NCBI RefSeq assembly: GCF_004768465.1
Contig: NZ_SRMF01000001.1
Coordinates: forward strand, 1-64,000
Source: Natronospirillum operosum
GTDB lineage: Bacteria; Pseudomonadota; Gammaproteobacteria; Pseudomonadales; Natronospirillaceae
Length of the DNA: 64,000 nt
Direction of reading: 5' to 3'
Made by a program: the position numbers and the translations under genes. Under the pieces are notes generated by a model. It was not told where the DNA came from. It did no database searches and saw only the letters and a program-made list of their open reading frames with translations. Within the stretch, counting starts at the first letter, position 1; each line of letters starts with the position of its first letter. Positions 25,942 to 35,074 of this stretch are shown one piece after another.

Positions 25942-26257
25942 GGCCTCGTCCTTGCGTGTTGAGCACTCGTCAAAGCGTCAATCCACTGTACCTGCTGGTC
26001 TGTGTTCAGGCAATTGGTACAGCAGGCCATACTCTGTTGATAAAAGACGTTCGTATTGACGTACGTACTTCTTCTTTCGCTGTTCATCGGCTATGCCTTG
26101 GAACCGGTAAAAGCAATGATTGACTGGGTTGCGCAATGCGCCACAATGAGCGTACGAGCAAGCCATTCCAGCGCAAGGGACTGAAATCAATGCCATCCCA
26201 TGAGCTTTGGAACCGCCCGTCGCGACCTCATTCGGTTTGAAGCCATACAACCATGCC
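25942..26257. other. Divergent intergenic region between AraC and response-regulator genes
   Basis: These 316 bp contain no supported gene. A short inverted repeat, cctgctg (25991-25997) and cagcagg (26020-26026), is the only dyad noticed. Both divergent promoters should lie here, but no strong sigma-70 match was identified. Confidence 0.4.
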
Positions 26258-26923
26258 ATGAAGATTCTTATCATCGAAGACAATGCCATTCTCGCTCACG
26301 GGTTGAAGACAGTTATTGAGGAAATCGGCTATCGAGCCGATGTACTGCGTAATGGCGAACAGGCGGCCTCCTACATGAAAAATGGTCAGTATGATTTGTT
26401 GATGCTGGACCTTGGTCTTCCGGGTGTCGACGGTATAGAGGTGCTGCGAAATCTTCGTAAACGCAACAATCAGATACCGGTCATTATTATCTCGGCCAGA
26501 GATCGCCTGGATCAGCGTATCATGGGGCTTGACGAAGGCGCTGATGACTATCTGTGCAAGCCCTTTCCGCTGGAGGAGGTGGTTGCCAGAGTCAGGGCCG
26601 TCATCCGGCGCAGTCGATCTTTTGCCGACAACAGGCTCAAGAATGGCGAACTGGAGCTGTGTCTGACATCCCGTGTGCTGACCATCAAGGATGAAGAGGT
26701 GGTATTGCATCGACGAGAAATGGCAGTACTGGAGTATTTTCTGATGAACCGAGGGCGTCTGCTGAGCAAGGATCAGGTGGCTGACAGTATTGCTTCCTTT
26801 GAACAGGATGTCAGTGCCAGTGCCATTGAAACCTATGTGTCCCGTATTCGTAAAAAACTGGGCGCTGCGGCAGGGATACGCACCGTGCGTGGCTTGGGGT
26901 ACATGATGGACAATCTGGATTGA
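26258..26923 (+). CDS. tctD: OmpR-family response regulator (TctD-like)
   Basis: The 221-residue protein has a receiver domain with the acidic pair E-D at residues 7-8, phosphorylation site Asp51 (M-L-D-L-G-L-P-G) and Lys in C-K-P-F. A winged-helix DNA-binding domain (about 125-220) ends V-R-G-L-G-Y. The ATG at 26258 gives the standard start. It lies 4 bp from its sensor kinase. The TctD name rests on the nearby tctCBA genes, which are the expected target. Confidence 0.85.
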   Translation: MKILIIEDNAILAHGLKTVIEEIGYRADVLRNGEQAASYMKNGQYDLLMLDLGLPGVDGIEVLRNLRKRNNQIPVIIISARDRLDQRIMGLDEGADDYLCKPFPLEEVVARVRAVIRRSRSFADNRLKNGELELCLTSRVLTIKDEEVVLHRREMAVLEYFLMNRGRLLSKDQVADSIASFEQDVSASAIETYVSRIRKKLGAAAGIRTVRGLGYMMDNLD

Positions 26924-26927
26924 CAGC

Positions 26928-28319
26928 ATGGCACTAAACTCGGTTCGCAGTCATCTGATTGTCTGGATCATGCTGCCATTGGCCATACTGATCCCTCTCT
27001 CGCTCTACGCCAGCCATCTGGTGCTGACTCACCGCATCGATCAGAGTTTTGATGGGATGCTGCGTATGGGTGCCTCCCGTTTTGAGGAGCGGATTTATGT
27101 GGCAGATGGCGAGATCAGGATTAATCTGCACTATCTTTCGGTCAATTCACTGGGTACCGGAGGGCAGGGCAAGCTGTTCTACCGGATTCGCGACGCTCAG
27201 GGGCGATTGCTGGCCGGTTTCGAAGGGCTGCAGGGACCGGAAGCCAACACAGAGGCCGACCATTTCTACGACACTACTTTTGCCGGCACTGATCTGCGTG
27301 CCTTACGGCTTTATATCCCTGTTCTCCGTGCTGATGGTTCCCCGGTTGAGGTGATAGTGGCGGAATCGAGGGAGGGGCGGCGCAATCTGCTGCAGGAGTT
27401 CATGTCCAATTTGCTGGTAATCAATCTTGCACTGGGTTTTAGCATGTTGATTATTGCGCTTTTTGCCATTCACAAGGGACTGTCGCCACTCAAGCGCATA
27501 GAGAAGGCGCTGCACCGACGTTCAGCGCATGATCTCTCACCCGTTCTGGAGCGGGTGCCGAAAGAGGTCACGACACTGGTCGACAGTATCAATAAATTAA
27601 TGGTCAGAATCAGAAAAAATATGCAGCATATTCAGCAGTTCAATGCAGATGTGTCACATCAGCTGCGAACGCCCATCTCCGAGATCCAGGTGTTGGCGGA
27701 GATCTCGGAGCGGCAGTGCCAGGATCCGGCATTGAGAGAGCATCTGAGGGCAATACGCAATACCACTGAATATGCCACTCATACGACCCAGCAACTGCTC
27801 AAGTATGCCAAGACGAAGAGTGATCTGGTGGATATTTCGGCGCTGGATATTCATGACCTCCAGGAGATTTGTCGTGATGCCTGTGCCCGGTTGCTTAACC
27901 GGATTCATAACCGTGAACAGGAGCTTGAGTTCATCACTGATGATGCCGTTCTGGCAGTGCGCTGTGACCCGATCATGGTGCAATGGTTGCTGACCAATCT
28001 GATCGATAACGCCAGTATGCATGCCGGTGGTCCAACGAGCCCCTACCGGGGAGTGATTCGGGTGCAGTTGCAACGTCAGGATGAGTCCAATGTTTGCCTG
28101 AGTGTGGAGGATGATGGTGTCGGTATAGCACAGGAAGAGATCACCCATGTAACGGATCGCTTTTATCGTATCAACCGCGATGAAAAAGGCTCGGGTCTTG
28201 GGCTATCAATTGTCAGTCAGGTTGCCCAGTCTCATTCGGCCAGGCTGGATATCGGAAAGAGTGAGACCGGCGGCCTGAGGGTGTCAGTTCACTTCCCTCT
28301 GGCGCGGCGTACCCGCTGA
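26928..28319 (+). CDS. tctE: Sensor histidine kinase (TctE-like)
   Basis: The 463-residue kinase has a first membrane span (about 10-32), a periplasmic sensor segment (about 33-160), a second span (about 163-185) and a HAMP-like linker. The H-box is D-V-S-H-Q-L-R-T-P-I. The ATP domain has N-L-I-D-N-A-S-M-H-A, D-D-G-V-G-I and G-S-G-L-G-L-S-I. It belongs with the response regulator just upstream. TctE-type kinases sense external tricarboxylates, and the exact ligand here is not known. Confidence 0.87.
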   Translation: MALNSVRSHLIVWIMLPLAILIPLSLYASHLVLTHRIDQSFDGMLRMGASRFEERIYVADGEIRINLHYLSVNSLGTGGQGKLFYRIRDAQGRLLAGFEGLQGPEANTEADHFYDTTFAGTDLRALRLYIPVLRADGSPVEVIVAESREGRRNLLQEFMSNLLVINLALGFSMLIIALFAIHKGLSPLKRIEKALHRRSAHDLSPVLERVPKEVTTLVDSINKLMVRIRKNMQHIQQFNADVSHQLRTPISEIQVLAEISERQCQDPALREHLRAIRNTTEYATHTTQQLLKYAKTKSDLVDISALDIHDLQEICRDACARLLNRIHNREQELEFITDDAVLAVRCDPIMVQWLLTNLIDNASMHAGGPTSPYRGVIRVQLQRQDESNVCLSVEDDGVGIAQEEITHVTDRFYRINRDEKGSGLGLSIVSQVAQSHSARLDIGKSETGGLRVSVHFPLARRTR

Positions 28320-28355
28320 TCCTGACCAGTCGCGTCAGGGCTGTGCCATGAAAAC

Positions 28356-28384
28356 GGCCCTGCCTCCCGACACGCGGCAGGGCC
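28356..28384 (-). terminator. Terminator of the tctCBA operon (candidate)
   Basis: A 9-bp perfect stem (ggccctgcc / ggcagggcc) with an 11-nt loop is followed on the minus strand by GTTTTC. It lies between the convergent tctE and tctA genes. The short T run makes it moderate. Confidence 0.55.
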
Positions 28385-28399
28385 GGATGGAACATCTGC

Positions 28400-29923
28400 T
28401 CAATCGACTGTTCTCGGACTGGTTTTGCGCTGCAACAGAGCCTTGATCAATGTCATAGCCTGTTTACCGAACAGAGAGATCAGCAACAGCGCGAGAATCA
28501 GCAGCGTAACGGGGCGTTCAAGAACATAGCTGATATCACCGCCACTGATCTGATAGCTGTGCAGCAATGTTTTCTCAGCCATGGCCCCCAGCAGTATACC
28601 AATCACTGCAGCCGGTACCGAGTAACCGTAGCGGCGCATCAGCCAGCCGATGATGGCAAAGGCCAGTACGGTGAAGGGACCTACAAAATTACCGGTCAGA
28701 CCGAATGAGCCGAACACGGCCAGCACCAGTACGCTGGGGATCAGATAACGCATCGGGACCTTGATGATATTTGCCAGCAGTGGAATGAGCAGAATGCCGA
28801 GAATCATCAGGAAGAATACCTGAGCGAAGTTGGCAAAAATGATGGCATAGACAATATCCGTCTGTGCACGAATGAACTGAGGGCCACCGGTGATGTTATG
28901 CATGGCAAAGGCTGCGAGCATGACCGCTGTAGCGCCGCCACCTGGAATACCGAGTGCCAGCAGTGTCGCCATGGAACCCGCCTCGGAAGTGCTGTTGGCT
29001 GATTCGGACGCGACAATGCCTTTCGGATTGCCTTTGCCGAAGGAGTCCGGATCAGGGTCGCGTCGCTTGGTTTCCACGTAGGACAGTATGTTGGAAACGG
29101 ATGAGCCGACGCCGGGAACTGCACCAACGAAAACGCCGATCAGGCAGCCTCTGAGCATGACCAGCGGGGAGGCAAAGGCCGTTTTGAACCCCGTTGCAAT
29201 CTTGCGCAAATCCACCTTGCGTGAAGCGTCATTCTCGACAATATACTGCTTGTTGGCCAGCCGAAACAGCTCGGACGCAGCAAACATGCCCATCATTGCC
29301 GGAATCACCGGAATCCCGTCAAACAGATAGAAACTGCCCAGCGTGCCGCGTGCCAGCCCTATCTCGTTGAAGCCGATGGTGCCGATCAACAGGCCAACAA
29401 GGCCTGCGATGAGCCCTTTGAGGACATGCTCCCCCCTCAGGCTGGCGATCAGGGTCATACCCCAGAGAATTACCATGAACATCTCGGATGGCCCCAGTTT
29501 CAGCACCATCAGCGAGATCGGCTGAATCAGCATGAACAGGATCAGATATCCGATCAGTACGCCGAAAACGGAGGAGACCAGTGCGATTCCCAGCGCCTGA
29601 TTGTGCAGGCCTTTTCGGGCCATGGGATAGCCGTCGAAGGCTGTGGCGATAGCGGAGGAGGTACCGGGTATATTCATCAGGATAGCCGGTATGCCACTGC
29701 CGAAAGAGCCACCGGTAAAGATGGCTGTCAGGAACAGCATCGCCTGCATGAAGTCCATGTACAGGGTCATGGGAAGAAAAATGGCCATCGCCATTGAGAT
29801 CTGAAGGCCTGGCGTCGCACCGAATATCAGGCCGATAATGATGCCCGGAATAACAATCAGCCAGGGCGTCAGGCTGGAGGAAAGTAAAGACAGGGCATCT
29901 GCACTGGCTGCAAAATCGATCAC
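28400..29923 (-). CDS. tctA: Tripartite tricarboxylate transporter, large permease TctA
   Basis: The 507-residue protein has about 11 to 12 membrane spans and the TctA signature G-G-S-F-G-S-G-I-P-A-I-L near residue 72. The matching second-half motif is N-S-T-S-E-A-G-S-M-A, with G-I-P-G-G-G-A-T-A-V nearby. It forms the membrane channel with TctB and takes substrate from periplasmic TctC using an ion gradient. It is the last gene of tctC-tctB-tctA. Confidence 0.94.
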   Translation of the reverse strand: MIDFAASADALSLLSSSLTPWLIVIPGIIIGLIFGATPGLQISMAMAIFLPMTLYMDFMQAMLFLTAIFTGGSFGSGIPAILMNIPGTSSAIATAFDGYPMARKGLHNQALGIALVSSVFGVLIGYLILFMLIQPISLMVLKLGPSEMFMVILWGMTLIASLRGEHVLKGLIAGLVGLLIGTIGFNEIGLARGTLGSFYLFDGIPVIPAMMGMFAASELFRLANKQYIVENDASRKVDLRKIATGFKTAFASPLVMLRGCLIGVFVGAVPGVGSSVSNILSYVETKRRDPDPDSFGKGNPKGIVASESANSTSEAGSMATLLALGIPGGGATAVMLAAFAMHNITGGPQFIRAQTDIVYAIIFANFAQVFFLMILGILLIPLLANIIKVPMRYLIPSVLVLAVFGSFGLTGNFVGPFTVLAFAIIGWLMRRYGYSVPAAVIGILLGAMAEKTLLHSYQISGGDISYVLERPVTLLILALLLISLFGKQAMTLIKALLQRKTSPRTVD

Positions 29924-29951
29924 GGAAGGAAAACCTCTGAATTGGTGTTAA

Positions 29952-30404
29952 TCAATCAATCGGCAGAAATGTCATGGGCATGGGGTAGGGCAGCATGAAG
30001 GCAAAGAAGAGTGCCACCGTCAGGCCAAAAATCAGGCTGTATCCGATTACCATCCACCAGTTATTTTCCCTTTTCATGCGCAGGAAAATTGCCACAAACA
30101 ATACTGTTCCCAGGTCAAAGCCCAACCAGGGCAGCGTCAGGACATAGGCGCTGAACAACAGGATGATCGGCAGTATCTCGCGCACCGGCTCATCATCAAC
30201 CGCTGCAAACAATTCCCTGCGCCACAGACTTGTCAGAAACTCGGCAAGGCAGAGTATCAGGACGGCCGTGGCCACCGGTAATATCAGCAGCAGGTTGGGC
30301 ACGCTGGTCGAAACACTGATGGCATCGCTCAGATACCAGAGGGTAAACCCGGCAAGCCCAAGCAACATGCCCAGGTGGCCGAGATCCTTTTGGGAAATAT
30401 TCAT
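29952..30404 (-). CDS. tctB: Tripartite tricarboxylate transporter, small permease TctB
   Basis: The 150-residue protein has four predicted membrane spans, the usual TctB architecture, and is placed between tctC and tctA. TctB family sequences are weakly conserved, so the call rests on size, topology and gene order. It starts after a stem-loop that follows tctC. Confidence 0.88.
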   Translation of the reverse strand: MNISQKDLGHLGMLLGLAGFTLWYLSDAISVSTSVPNLLLILPVATAVLILCLAEFLTSLWRRELFAAVDDEPVREILPIILLFSAYVLTLPWLGFDLGTVLFVAIFLRMKRENNWWMVIGYSLIFGLTVALFFAFMLPYPMPMTFLPID

Positions 30405-30416
30405 GTGATCACCGCT

Positions 30417-30439
30417 GCCCGGATCACCTGGATCCGGGC
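30417..30439 (-). promoter_or_regulatory. Stem-loop between tctC and tctB
   Basis: The 9-bp arms gcccggatc and gatccgggc surround a 5-nt loop in the 57-bp gap after tctC. No T run follows, so partial termination or protection of tctC mRNA is more likely than full termination. Confidence 0.6.
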
Positions 30440-30461
30440 TGAAATGAGATGAGTTGTGATA

Positions 30462-31457
30462 TCAATTGAGGATGTCGGCGTATCGGCGGAAGGCTTCGAA
30501 ATTCTCCTGCATCAACTGATTGGACTGTTCCGGGCCTATCCACAAACCACCGATTTCATTGCTTTTCAGCTCATCCTGAAGCGTTTTCTGAGCCAGTGCA
30601 CTTTGCATGGCTTCGCTCAGCATCCTGAAGCGCTCCGGGTGACGGCGCTCAAATTCAGCACTGACGGCAAAGCCTCTCATGGAGCCTTGCAGAACCGGAA
30701 CCTGATACCCCAGAGGAGCAATTGCTTCATTCACGGTGGGTACATCCCATTGCTCGACACGCTCTTCACTGACGATGGCCAGTGGTGTCAGGAATTCGCG
30801 AATACTTTCACTGCCCTGAGCACTGATCAGAATCAGATCAACCTGACCACCTGCAACAGCTGTGCGAGCTTCACCGCCACTGTTATAGGTCACCAGATTA
30901 AGATGACTTTGCGGGATTCCATACTCTTCAAGCAGTATGCGCGCCATTAGATGACCTGCTGATCCCTGAACTACGGCAGCACGAACTTCGCCCGGTTCAT
31001 TCTTGATGGTCTCGATCACCTCGGGGAGGGTGGTATAGCCGCTATCGCTATTGACGGCGATGAGATCGCGATCAAACCACTGGAAGTTCAGGTAGGAAAA
31101 ATCCTCAATTGCATAAGTGGCATTGCCGGCCAGAATTGTATTGGTCAGGTAGGGTGCGAAGGTGGATGCAAACAGGTGATAGCCTTCATCGGGACTGTTC
31201 AGAATGTACTCGGCGGCGATCCGTGTGCCGGCTCCGGGACGGTTGGTAACCCGCACTGGTACGTCCAACTCCTGGGATAGATGGCTTGCCATGATGCGGG
31301 TCATGCGGTCAGCACTGCCACCGGTACCGAAGCCAACAACGACTTCGATCGGACGAGCCGGATAGTTGTCCGCCAGAGCCATGCTGGCTGAGAGAATAAC
31401 AGGTAGTGAGAGTGCCACTACCGCAGCTTTAAGCACTTGCGAGAGGGAAATTGCCAT
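30462..31457 (-). CDS. tctC: Tripartite tricarboxylate transporter, periplasmic binding protein TctC (Bug family)
   Basis: The 331-residue protein has a signal peptide ending A-S-M-A-L-A near residue 29. The mature start is Y-P-A-R-P-I-E-V-V-V-G-F, with the Bug-family ligand loop G-T-G-G-S-A-D-R. It captures carboxylates in the periplasm. The ATG at 31457 is chosen because the signal peptide begins there. The frame opens at 31526. Ligand identity (citrate, tricarballylate or another carboxylate) cannot be told. Confidence 0.92.
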   Translation of the reverse strand: MAISLSQVLKAAVVALSLPVILSASMALADNYPARPIEVVVGFGTGGSADRMTRIMASHLSQELDVPVRVTNRPGAGTRIAAEYILNSPDEGYHLFASTFAPYLTNTILAGNATYAIEDFSYLNFQWFDRDLIAVNSDSGYTTLPEVIETIKNEPGEVRAAVVQGSAGHLMARILLEEYGIPQSHLNLVTYNSGGEARTAVAGGQVDLILISAQGSESIREFLTPLAIVSEERVEQWDVPTVNEAIAPLGYQVPVLQGSMRGFAVSAEFERRHPERFRMLSEAMQSALAQKTLQDELKSNEIGGLWIGPEQSNQLMQENFEAFRRYADILN

Positions 31458-31658
31458 TTTGTAGACCTTTTTATTGTTTGAGTGAAATCCATCAGCACCA
31501 ATGGGTGGCTGATGGCACTCTCGCAATATATTGGGCTAGTCTGGCAGAAAGCTGGCAAAAATTGGAAAAGTTCAGAAATCAGACGTGATTGCCGTCAAAC
31601 CTGATGATTTTCAGCTGGTTGAGTGGACCCGGGGCTGGTGAGCGGGTATCTGTGAAGC

Positions 31659-31667
31659 TGTTATACT
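31659..31667 (+). promoter_or_regulatory. Extended -10 promoter for the glutathione transferase gene
   Basis: TGTTATACT matches the extended -10 form TGnTAtAaT and lies 54 bp upstream of the gene start. No good -35 is seen, which extended -10 promoters tolerate. Confidence 0.4.
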
Positions 31668-31720
31668 GAGTACTCATGTTCCGGGTTTGATTACTTGCCA
31701 CCCCGAGAAAGGAGTCCTTC

Positions 31721-32404
31721 ATGTTTGATCTGTATATTGCCAACAAGAACTACTCGTCCTGGTCGCTGCGGCCCTGGGTGTTGATGCGGGCCTTGGATAT
31801 CCCGTTCACGGAACACGTGGAACCCTTTGCCGGTGGCCTTGGTGCAAGCCGCGACGCATTTCGATCATTCTCGCCCACCGGGCTGGTGCCCTGCCTGGTG
31901 GATGGTGACACCGTGGTATGGGATTCGCTGGCTATTGTTGAATATGCGGCCGAGCACTGGCCCGCTGTCTGGCCGGAGGGCAAGAGCGCCCGTGCCTGGT
32001 CCCGCTCTGCCTGTGCGGAAATGCACAGCGGTTTCAATGCGCTGCGGGATGATTGTTCGATGAACTGCGGCGTACGGGTTGAACTGACTGCGATCTCTGC
32101 CGCCCTGCAGGCCGATATCGAGCGCCTGAACGAGCTCTGGGAGCAGGGCCTGAATACCTTTGGCGGGCCCTTCCTGGCCGGTGATCGGTTTACCGGCGTG
32201 GATGCGTTCTATGCCCCGGTGGTCTTCCGTGCCCAGACTTTCAGCTTGCCGCTGAGCCAGCCTGCTCAGGCCTACGTGGACCATATGCTGGCGCTGCCGG
32301 CGCTGCAGGAGTGGTACCAGGCGGCGTTGCAGGAGCCGTGGCGGGAAGCCATGCATGAGGAAGATACCGTCAAGTGCGGGCGCCTGATCGAAGACCATCG
32401 GTAG
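31721..32404 (+). CDS. Glutathione S-transferase family protein
   Basis: The 227-residue protein has an N-terminal thioredoxin-like domain beginning M-F-D-L-Y-I-A-N-K-N-Y-S-S-W-S-L-R-P. The S-S-W-S motif holds the catalytic serine region seen in YfcF/zeta-like bacterial GSTs. A helical C-terminal domain follows from about residue 90. GAAAGGAG lies just before the ATG. It probably conjugates or reduces with glutathione, but the substrate is unknown. Confidence 0.88.
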   Translation: MFDLYIANKNYSSWSLRPWVLMRALDIPFTEHVEPFAGGLGASRDAFRSFSPTGLVPCLVDGDTVVWDSLAIVEYAAEHWPAVWPEGKSARAWSRSACAEMHSGFNALRDDCSMNCGVRVELTAISAALQADIERLNELWEQGLNTFGGPFLAGDRFTGVDAFYAPVVFRAQTFSLPLSQPAQAYVDHMLALPALQEWYQAALQEPWREAMHEEDTVKCGRLIEDHR

Positions 32405-32419
32405 CCCGCCGAAACCGGA

Positions 32420-33115
32420 TTACTCCGGGGCAGATTCGGCTTCTCTCTCTGCCGGAGGCTGCCCGGAGGCCTGCCATGCCACAGTGCAGCGGATGGGCGC
32501 CGGGGGCGGGCTCTCGACCAGGTCGAGCATGGCAGCGGCAAAATCCGCATAGGATATCTGCGAGTTGCCGTCCGCATCGGTAACCAGCGTATCAGTGCCC
32601 CAGCCATAGATGCCCGTTCGGGGCCCTTCAACCAGCATGGCCGGCGGCAACAGATGGAACCAAGCAGGTTCCTCTGTGGCGTCAAGCAGCTCCACCTGCG
32701 CGGCACAGGCCTCGGCGATGGGCCTGACAGCAGCGGGCAGAACACCGGGTGCGGAGAGCAGGGTCTGACCACGGCCTTCGGGCAGCTTGAGGGTTGCGGC
32801 ACCGCCGGTCACAAACACCGGCACGTCATTGGCCCTGGCGCCGTCCAGCACCGCTCGCGTCAGTTCCAGCAGCAGTGGCTCCCGCCCCTGAGCGGGACGC
32901 AGAGCCGAAATCGCCGCATCGTGTCCGGTAATAAGTTCACCGGCCCGCTCCGCATTGGCGAGCAGGTCGGCATCCACTCTTTCAATCTGCCCCTGAATGC
33001 GTGCGAGTGGCTGCGTATTGCGAGCCACGGCCGTTACGCTGTGGCCGCAGGCCAGGGCTTCCTCGGTGATCTTGCGCCCGACATCGCCGGTGGCGCCAAA
33101 AACGATCAGCTTCAT
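32420..33115 (-). CDS. NAD(P)-binding NmrA/SDR-like oxidoreductase
   Basis: The 231-residue protein starts M-K-L-I-V-F-G-A-T-G-D-V-G, a Rossmann G-x-x-G-x-x-G nucleotide motif of the atypical SDR/NmrA group, with V-F-V-T-G-G-A-A-T-L near residue 100. The catalytic YxxxK is not evident, so reductase activity is unproven. Its ATG overlaps the stop of the upstream EamA gene by four bases. The pair is divergent from a MarR repressor and probably controlled by it. Confidence 0.83.
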   Translation of the reverse strand: MKLIVFGATGDVGRKITEEALACGHSVTAVARNTQPLARIQGQIERVDADLLANAERAGELITGHDAAISALRPAQGREPLLLELTRAVLDGARANDVPVFVTGGAATLKLPEGRGQTLLSAPGVLPAAVRPIAEACAAQVELLDATEEPAWFHLLPPAMLVEGPRTGIYGWGTDTLVTDADGNSQISYADFAAAMLDLVESPPPAPIRCTVAWQASGQPPAEREAESAPE

Positions 33116-33996
33116 GTGGTTGCTCCTTTTGGGGTTGCAGTAGCGGTTGCGCGCTGTCCGGCCCACTGACCAAACCACACGCTGGCGAGAACAATGAATG
33201 CGCCGAGTCCCTGCAGCGGTGTCAGCGCCTGGCCCAGCACTGCCCAGCCGAGAACGACGGCACTGAGCGGGCTGAGAAAGCTGAACGCAGTCACCGCCGG
33301 CGGCCCCAGCCGCGCTATGCTGCGGAACCAGAAGACATAGGCCAGAGCGCCGCCGATCAGCCCGAGCCAGACAAAACCGGCGATATTCATGCGATCAGGC
33401 GCCGCAAATCCGGGCTCGACAATGAGTGCCACCGGTAGCAGCAGCAGGCCTCCGGCAGTCAACTGCCAACTGGTGAAGGTAAGCGGGGACACCTTCGGCT
33501 GCCATCTTTTGGCCAGCACACTGCCTGTGGCCATGCACAGGGCGGCGCAGAGCGCGGCAGCGATGCCTATGGGGTCGGGGGCTGCTTCAGGGCCGAGCAC
33601 CAGCAGACCGACACCGGCGATGCCGGCCAGTGCCGCCATCACCCCGACCGGCTGAATGGGTGCACCCAGAAGAAAGCGTGAGAACACCAGTACCAGCAGC
33701 GGCTGAACAGCCATGAGCGTTGCGGCGAGCCCGCCCGGCAGACGATAGGCGGCAACGAACAGCAGGGTCAGGAATATTGAGATATTGAGGGCGCCCAGCA
33801 CGAACACTCTGGGCAGCCAGTTGAGTGGCGGCAACCGGCGCGCAATCAGCAGTAACAGCAACCCTGCGGGCAGGGCGCGGAGCAGGGCGACGGTGAGCGG
33901 AAAGCCGTCGGGCAGCATTTCAGTAGTGACGATGTAGGTGGTGCCCCAGACAATCGGGACCAGTGCTGTTGTCGCAAGATCTGTAGAGCGAGCCAT
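33112..33996 (-). CDS. EamA/DMT-family exporter under MarR control
   Basis: The 294-residue protein has ten predicted spans in two EamA repeats (P-I-V-W-G-T-T-Y in the first; A-Y-V-F-W-F-R-S-I-A-R-L-G-P in the second). It is the first gene of a two-gene operon with the NAD(P)-binding protein. Two perfect palindromes lie between it and the marR gene, one directly upstream of its ribosome site. Export of a toxic small molecule that also relieves MarR is the usual pattern. Confidence 0.87.
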   Translation of the reverse strand: MARSTDLATTALVPIVWGTTYIVTTEMLPDGFPLTVALLRALPAGLLLLLIARRLPPLNWLPRVFVLGALNISIFLTLLFVAAYRLPGGLAATLMAVQPLLVLVFSRFLLGAPIQPVGVMAALAGIAGVGLLVLGPEAAPDPIGIAAALCAALCMATGSVLAKRWQPKVSPLTFTSWQLTAGGLLLLPVALIVEPGFAAPDRMNIAGFVWLGLIGGALAYVFWFRSIARLGPPAVTAFSFLSPLSAVVLGWAVLGQALTPLQGLGAFIVLASVWFGQWAGQRATATATPKGATT

Positions 33997-34008
33997 GGAT
34001 TTCTCCTT

Positions 34009-34052
34009 TATCTTGATATCAAGATAAATACTTTAAATCTTGACGTCAAGAT
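34009..34052. promoter_or_regulatory. Twin perfect palindromes, probable MarR operators
   Basis: tatcttgatatcaagata (34009-34026, 18 bp) and atcttgacgtcaagat (34037-34052, 16 bp) share the arms atcttga/tcaagat. Their centres are 27 bp apart. They fill the short divergent promoter between the exporter operon and the marR gene, so binding would repress both directions. Confidence 0.8.
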
Positions 34053-34075
34053 AGTTTTTGGGCAGGCTCATGCCC

Positions 34076-34570
34076 ATGGACCAAGTAGATCGTATTCTTG
34101 CGCAATGGCGCACCGAACGCCCGGATCTTGATGTCGGGCCCATGGGTACCCTGGGGCGGATGAGTCGCCTTTTCCGGCACCTGCGGGAAGAGCTGGACAA
34201 AGTCTATCTGGAGTACGGGCTCAGCCAGGCGTCGTTTGACGTGCTGGCAACACTGCGGCGGGCGGGCGAGCCCTATGCACTCAGCCCTTCGATGCTGATC
34301 GAATGGACCATGGTGACGTCGGGCACCATGACCAACCGGGTCGACCGGCTCGAAGCGGCCGGGCTGGTGGAGCGGCGACGCAACCCCGATGACAGGCGCG
34401 GTTTTCTGGTCGGGCTCACCGAGCAGGGTCGCGTGCTGATCGATGAGGCTGTCACCGCGCATGTGGCCAATCAGCACCGCCTCACTGCCGCGCTGACGGC
34501 AGAAGAGCGGCAGGCATTCGATGTGCTTGTTGCCAAATGGCTGTCGGCTTTTGAAGAGAATGAAGGCTAG
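34076..34570 (+). CDS. MarR-family transcriptional regulator
   Basis: The 164-residue protein has a winged HTH with S-M-L-I-E-W-T-M-V-T-S-G-T-M-T-N-R and the wing R-R-N-P-D-D-R-R-G, flanked by dimerisation helices. The ATG at 34076 is chosen at a normal distance from GGCAGG. A TTG at 34058 and an ATG at 34070 are also in frame. It is divergent from the exporter operon, with palindromic operators between, so it likely represses both itself and that operon. Confidence 0.92.
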   Translation: MDQVDRILAQWRTERPDLDVGPMGTLGRMSRLFRHLREELDKVYLEYGLSQASFDVLATLRRAGEPYALSPSMLIEWTMVTSGTMTNRVDRLEAAGLVERRRNPDDRRGFLVGLTEQGRVLIDEAVTAHVANQHRLTAALTAEERQAFDVLVAKWLSAFEENEG

Positions 34571-34696
34571 CTTGGGCTAACTAGAGTGTGCGCTCAATCG
34601 AAACTGACGGGCAGTACACGGGTAGTTGTCGATTGAGGGATGGTTCGTTCGTCATTGGGATGTCGCTATCGACAACCCAACGAAAGAGGACTTGTG

Positions 34697-35074
34697 ATGC
34701 GTTACTCCCTGTTGTTACACCATGTTGAAGCTACTCCCGAAGATGTAGGCGGAGAAGAATGGGCAGAGGCCCAGGCAGCTTTCGCGGCCTACCTCCAGGC
34801 GCTTGACGATGCCGGGGTACTGATTGCTGCCGAAATACTCCAGCCCACGGCCAGCTCGACCACCTTCACCTTGAAAGACGGCAGCCCGCAGGTACAGGAC
34901 GGACCCTTTGCCGACAGCAAGGAGCAACTGGGCGGTTTCTTCCTGCTCGAGGTGCCTGATCTGGATGCAGCACTGGCCTGGGCGGAAAAGTGCCCGGCGG
35001 CGCAATGGGGTACCATCGAGATCCGTCCAACAGCGGTGCATGGCCAGGCCGGGCAATGGGTCGCCCCGAGTTGA
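34697..35074 (+). CDS. DGPF (YCII-related) domain protein, partner of the ECF sigma factor
   Basis: The 125-residue protein carries the name-giving D-G-P-F motif near residue 71 (V-Q-D-G-P-F-A-D-S-K-E), and a C-terminal E-I-R-P. DGPF proteins are small ferredoxin-like dimers always found next to ECF42-type sigma factors. AGAGGACTTGTG gives the ribosome site before 34697. The stop overlaps the sigma-factor start, so the two are co-translated. Confidence 0.9.
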   Translation: MRYSLLLHHVEATPEDVGGEEWAEAQAAFAAYLQALDDAGVLIAAEILQPTASSTTFTLKDGSPQVQDGPFADSKEQLGGFFLLEVPDLDAALAWAEKCPAAQWGTIEIRPTAVHGQAGQWVAPS

